Shown here: positions 14,884 through 17,780 of the stretch, piece after piece
Position numbering within the stretch: the stretch's first letter is position 1
Layout: each line of letters opens with the position of its first letter
Source: Acidobacteriaceae bacterium
GTDB lineage: Bacteria > Acidobacteriota > Terriglobia > Terriglobales > Acidobacteriaceae
Direction of reading: 5' to 3'
DNA: 17,780 nucleotides
NCBI GenBank assembly: GCA_027311125.1
Contig: DAICZO010000205.1
Location: forward strand, 1-17,780
Program-made: the position numbers and the translations under genes
The notes under the pieces: model-generated
Database searches by the model: none
The model's input: only the letters and a program-made list of their open reading frames with translations
What the model was told of the DNA's origin: nothing

Positions 14884-16483
14884 ACTGCTTACTCCGCACA
14901 ACCACTTGCGGTGCTGACTCTTTCAAAGTATATCGTTGCGTAGCCTTCACCCGGATCATTCCCAGCGACGATAACTCACGGGCCATCCCCAACGACAACT
15001 CAGAATCTCCACCCACGGCGATCTGCACTGGCCCATCCGATTGCAAGCTCCAGATGCTATCTCGCAGCTTCCGCGCTAATGCCACCGGAAATCCCTCCGT
15101 CACCAACACTCCAGTACCAGAGATAGAAAGCAGTACATCGCCTTCGCTGGTCGAGTACACCTGCTCCCCATCGTTGACCTCATCCTTCGCCCGCCGCACG
15201 ACATGGGAGTATTTACGCGGTAACTGCGCCGCATACACCCGCAGAAACGAACGTGCCGAATCCGGGTTCTTCCACCGCGAACTGTACAGCAGCACAAGCG
15301 AACTGGTTGCTTTCTTCTCGGCCTCCGTAACTGCAGACTTCTTCTGTGCCGTGTAGTAGATGCCGCCATTCCATGCCGGAGCCAATGCCTCCGCCATCTC
15401 CCGGCCACCATACAACTCCGTCAAGATCCGCACGTCCAGTTCACCCATCACGCCAACGTCGTAAGGCGTATAGTCCGCATCCAGCAGTGGATGAATATCC
15501 GGAAACCGAAGCACGGGTATCTGAGCATGCGAAAGATACGCTGCGGGTGTCATAATCTCGAAGCTGGAAGAAGGTGGGTTCGACAACACCCCGGCAAACG
15601 CAGCCTCTTTCCCGCCCTTTACCAACACCGCCTGCTCAAAGCTCAGTCCCGCGCTGTAGGGAAACAGCAACGACTCCTGCAGCAACAGTGGCGCGCGCGC
15701 CAGCACAGGCGAACCCGCAGTATCCGAAACTGTATCTTTCAGCCGATCCGCCAGCCCCGGCGCATCCGCCAGCGTATGTCCAGTCCCGCGCAGCGAGTAG
15801 TCCAGAAACACCGCCATCGCCTGGCCCTCCGCCACGGCGGTACGTGCCGTATCTGCCTCATCGGTCTGCACATAGTGGTTGTCTTCCGCCACCGTCTGCG
15901 CAATCCCGCTCATACTCACATCCGACCACTGCGTCAGCCCCACGCGCTGGTCCTGTAGCGCATGGGTAAGTTCATGCGCCAGCACCGGCTTCTGCTCCTC
16001 CGGCTGTATCCAATCCAACAAATTCACAGTCTTCGTCTTGTTGTCGTAGAACCCTGCTATCTGCTCCGTCAGCAGAGAGAGTAAAAACGGACGGAGCTGA
16101 AAATCCCGGTCCAACAGTCCAAACTTCTTGAGCACGATCTCTGAGCGCTCCATCTTTCGCGCCCCTTCATCCTCATCGAACTTCTTCCGCAAATACCGGT
16201 TGACCTCGTTCCGCGAGATCAACTTGCGCTTCACGCCATGCTCAATCGGCAACTGCGTGTCTTCACTCACAAACTGCAGAATCTCGTCAACCGACCGGAA
16301 TAACTCCTTGGCCTGAGCTTTACTCATGGGGCGCTGCACCGTGGTCGAATCATCCGCTGTCGTTGTCGAGGTCTGGCCAGCCGTTGAGGTCTGTGCCGTC
16401 CCTCTATTCCACCCCACCAACAAAACCGCTGCCCACAGCCAGATCCCGTATCGTTCACTCCAACCACAACCTGCTCTCAGCAA
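14882..16483 (-). CDS. Exported HEXXH metallopeptidase-like protein, family not recognised
   Basis: The 533-residue protein starts with TTG; GGGGAGGA lies 5 bases upstream. A hydrophobic stretch (about 13-27) ending near GTAQTS looks like a signal peptide. LAHELTHALQD gives a HEXXH zinc site (His170-Glu171-x2-His174), and TAVAEGQAMAVF supplies Glu219, 45 residues later, as probable third ligand (gluzincin style). The preceding strand EQIAGFYDNKTKTVNLL (about 140-156) resembles the edge strand before HEXXH in zincins. The C-terminal region (about 440-510) is an alpha/beta domain with repeated GTGVLVTEGFP and SDGPVQIAVGGDSE strands. I do not know the family; the domain order is seen, proteolytic function is inferred. 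It opens the minus-strand gene run and precedes mtnP by 14 bases. Confidence 0.78.
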   Translation of the reverse strand: MLRAGCGWSERYGIWLWAAVLLVGWNRGTAQTSTAGQTSTTTADDSTTVQRPMSKAQAKELFRSVDEILQFVSEDTQLPIEHGVKRKLISRNEVNRYLRKKFDEDEGARKMERSEIVLKKFGLLDRDFQLRPFLLSLLTEQIAGFYDNKTKTVNLLDWIQPEEQKPVLAHELTHALQDQRVGLTQWSDVSMSGIAQTVAEDNHYVQTDEADTARTAVAEGQAMAVFLDYSLRGTGHTLADAPGLADRLKDTVSDTAGSPVLARAPLLLQESLLFPYSAGLSFEQAVLVKGGKEAAFAGVLSNPPSSSFEIMTPAAYLSHAQIPVLRFPDIHPLLDADYTPYDVGVMGELDVRILTELYGGREMAEALAPAWNGGIYYTAQKKSAVTEAEKKATSSLVLLYSSRWKNPDSARSFLRVYAAQLPRKYSHVVRRAKDEVNDGEQVYSTSEGDVLLSISGTGVLVTEGFPVALARKLRDSIWSLQSDGPVQIAVGGDSELSLGMARELSSLGMIRVKATQRYTLKESAPQVVVRSKQ

Positions 16484-16546
16484 TGTCTTCCTCCCCGCAG
16501 CCCGTTATAATCACAGTGTACGCAGAGTTTCTTTGCCTCGTCCGCT
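16484..16546. promoter_or_regulatory. Divergent promoter region between metallopeptidase operon and ygfZ
   Basis: The 63-base gap between divergent starts contains GTTATAAT (16504-16511). On the plus strand this gives a perfect TATAAT (16506-16511), about 35 bases before the ygfZ ATG. On the minus strand the same block reads TATAAC (16509-16504), just upstream of the metallopeptidase ribosome site (16496-16489). No good -35 hexamer is seen on either side. Back-to-back use of one AT block is inferred. ygfZ itself has no clear Shine-Dalgarno. Confidence 0.4.
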
Positions 16547-17566
16547 ATGACCCCTACAGCCCATTCCGACCTCAGCTTCGCACATCGTGCGACCGTAGAG
16601 TCCCAACTCTCTGCGCTCCTTCACCACGCTGCCATTGCCCCGCTCGATAACACTGGCTGGATCCGCGTTACCGGAGATGACCGAGTCCGCTGGCTCAACG
16701 GAATGGTCACCAACTCGATCCAGCAGCTCGAGCCCGGCATGGGCAACTACAACTTTCTCCTCAGTGCCCAGGGTCGTATTCAGGGCGACGCCTACATCTT
16801 CGCGGAACCAGACGCCATTCTGCTCGAAACCAGCCGCTCCGCCGTCCCTGCTGTCATTGAGCTGCTCGACCGATTCGTCATCATGGATGACGTAGAAATC
16901 GCAGATATCAGCGACCAGCAAGCTGGACTCCTCGTCATCGGCCCACAGGCATCCACTCTGCTCGAATCCCTCGGCCTCCCAGCCGCCAGCCTCAACCCCC
17001 TCCACCGCACGCTACACCAGTGGAATGGCTCCAACGTTACCATCCTCCACGCCCACAGCCCCCTCACTCCTCGGTACGAGCTTTGGGCTGATCCGTCAGC
17101 CACCACAGCCCTCGCCGCGACTATCCAACAAGCTGGGGCAATCCCCTGTGAGCCTCAGGCGCTCGAAGCTCTCCGCATCCTGGAAGGAACACCGCTCTAC
17201 GGAACCGATATCCGCGACAAGGAACTACCCCAGGAGACCGCTCAAACCCGCGCCATCCACTTCGCCAAAGGATGCTACCTCGGCCAGGAGATCGTGGAGC
17301 GCATCCGCTCACGCGGCAACGTCCACCGCACCTTCGCCGCTTTCCGCCTTGAGGGGACTCTACCCCTCCCCGGAACACCACTAACCGCAGAAGACAAGCC
17401 TGTAGGTGAACTCACTTCCATCGCCGCCGTTCCACGCGACGGCACCACTGTCCAACTCGCTCTCGGCTATGTTCGCAGAGAGGTACTCGAACGAAATCTT
17501 CCCATCCTTTTCGCTGGCGGTAAGGCCACGCCAGTCAGCCTCCCCTACAGAATCGAAGCAGCATAG
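16547..17566 (+). CDS. ygfZ: YgfZ/GcvT-like folate-binding protein (Fe-S enzyme maintenance)
   Basis: The 339-residue protein starts at ATG. It shows the GcvT/YgfZ fold: GWIRVTGDDRVRWLNGMVTN (37-56), then an ferredoxin-like folate domain (FLLSAQGRIQGDAYIF), and the diagnostic YgfZ signature KGCYLGQEIVER (241-252, Cys243). This is the conserved K-G-C-Y-x-G-Q-E motif that separates YgfZ from glycine-cleavage T protein. YgfZ acts with tetrahydrofolate in maintaining or repairing [4Fe-4S] enzymes, including the tRNA methylthiotransferase MiaB. Length matches the family. It diverges from the metallopeptidase operon and is followed 43 bases later by a DUF1844-like gene on the same strand. A perfect TATAAT lies upstream but no obvious ribosome site. 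Confidence 0.92.
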   Translation: MTPTAHSDLSFAHRATVESQLSALLHHAAIAPLDNTGWIRVTGDDRVRWLNGMVTNSIQQLEPGMGNYNFLLSAQGRIQGDAYIFAEPDAILLETSRSAVPAVIELLDRFVIMDDVEIADISDQQAGLLVIGPQASTLLESLGLPAASLNPLHRTLHQWNGSNVTILHAHSPLTPRYELWADPSATTALAATIQQAGAIPCEPQALEALRILEGTPLYGTDIRDKELPQETAQTRAIHFAKGCYLGQEIVERIRSRGNVHRTFAAFRLEGTLPLPGTPLTAEDKPVGELTSIAAVPRDGTTVQLALGYVRREVLERNLPILFAGGKATPVSLPYRIEAA

Positions 17567-17609
17567 AGCCGTAGATCGCTATCTGAATCTTTGAAGAGAG
17601 AATGTAACC

Positions 17610-17780
17610 ATGCCTGAATCAAACAAGCCCTTCGTCGTCACCGATCGCCGTAAGTTCACCCTCGACGGAGAACTCCGCCCCGACGCCGATCCCTCCCCCG
17701 CAAAAGAGCCCCGCGAAACCACGCCGCCTCCCGTCGCCGCCATTCCGGAGCATCCTCCTTCGGCCGCGGAGTCAGCCATC
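17610..17780 (+). CDS. DUF1844-like protein, N-terminal part only (3' truncated)
   Basis: An ATG at 17610, with purine-rich GAAGAGAG 9 bases upstream, opens a frame that runs 57 codons to the window edge. The N-terminus SNKPFVVTDRRKFTLDGELR is the kind of lead seen in acidobacterial DUF1844 proteins. A Pro/Ala/Glu-rich low-complexity linker follows. The helical DUF1844 core would lie outside the window, so the call rests on the N-terminal match alone. These proteins are short and of unknown function. Confidence 0.6.
   Translation, partial: MPESNKPFVVTDRRKFTLDGELRPDADPSPAKEPRETTPPPVAAIPEHPPSAAESAI

Noticed and set aside
1..17780. Mobile element, prophage, defence system or CRISPR array
   Set aside because: No transposase, integrase, phage, nuclease or repeat-spacer pattern was seen; gene content is uniform chromosomal housekeeping and envelope functions.

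Overview
The window looks like an ordinary chromosomal stretch of an Acidobacteriota bacterium, probably class Terriglobia (Terriglobus/Edaphobacter/Granulicella-like). This is inferred from moderately high GC, C-rich third codon positions, many GTG/TTG starts, and a 3'-truncated gene whose N-terminus resembles acidobacterial DUF1844 proteins. The genus assignment is a guess. Coding density is very high: no gap reaches 300 bases, and I see no RNA gene, insertion sequence, prophage or CRISPR array.

Left block, + strand (1-6539): a 5'-truncated polytopic membrane protein of the GT39/PMT type; an exported CsgG/TolB-like plus TPR protein; an NfeD-type membrane serine protease (NfeD1b/STOPP class); a small outer-membrane beta-barrel protein; a slipin (SPFH); and a one-TM SPOR protein. 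NfeD and slipin are classical operon partners, but here a beta-barrel gene sits between them. That barrel gene is bounded by inverted repeats: a 14-bp perfect palindrome covering its stop codon, and a 28-base near-perfect hairpin touching the slipin Shine-Dalgarno.

Central/right block, - strand (16483 down to 6557): nine genes in one direction with short gaps or overlaps. In transcription order they are an exported HEXXH metallopeptidase-like protein of unknown family, mtnP (methylthioadenosine phosphorylase), a PfkB sugar/nucleoside kinase, a GT39-like membrane glycosyltransferase, an MgtC/SapB protein, a dapF homologue, ldcA (LD-carboxypeptidase), mpl (murein tripeptide ligase) and plsC. 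The dapF-ldcA-mpl part reads as a murein peptide salvage unit. LdcA trims recycled tetrapeptide to tripeptide, and Mpl joins the tripeptide to UDP-MurNAc. The most striking observation is that the DapF homologue keeps the diaminopimelate-binding residues but has serine in place of BOTH catalytic cysteines.

Right end, + strand (16547-17780): a YgfZ-type folate-binding protein, divergent from the metallopeptidase operon across a 63-base shared promoter region, followed by the start of a DUF1844-like protein cut by the window edge.

Overall the window is rich in cell-envelope functions: murein recycling, lipid acylation, membrane glycosyltransfer, SPFH/NfeD membrane quality control and SPOR glycan binding. 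There is no sign of recent horizontal transfer.
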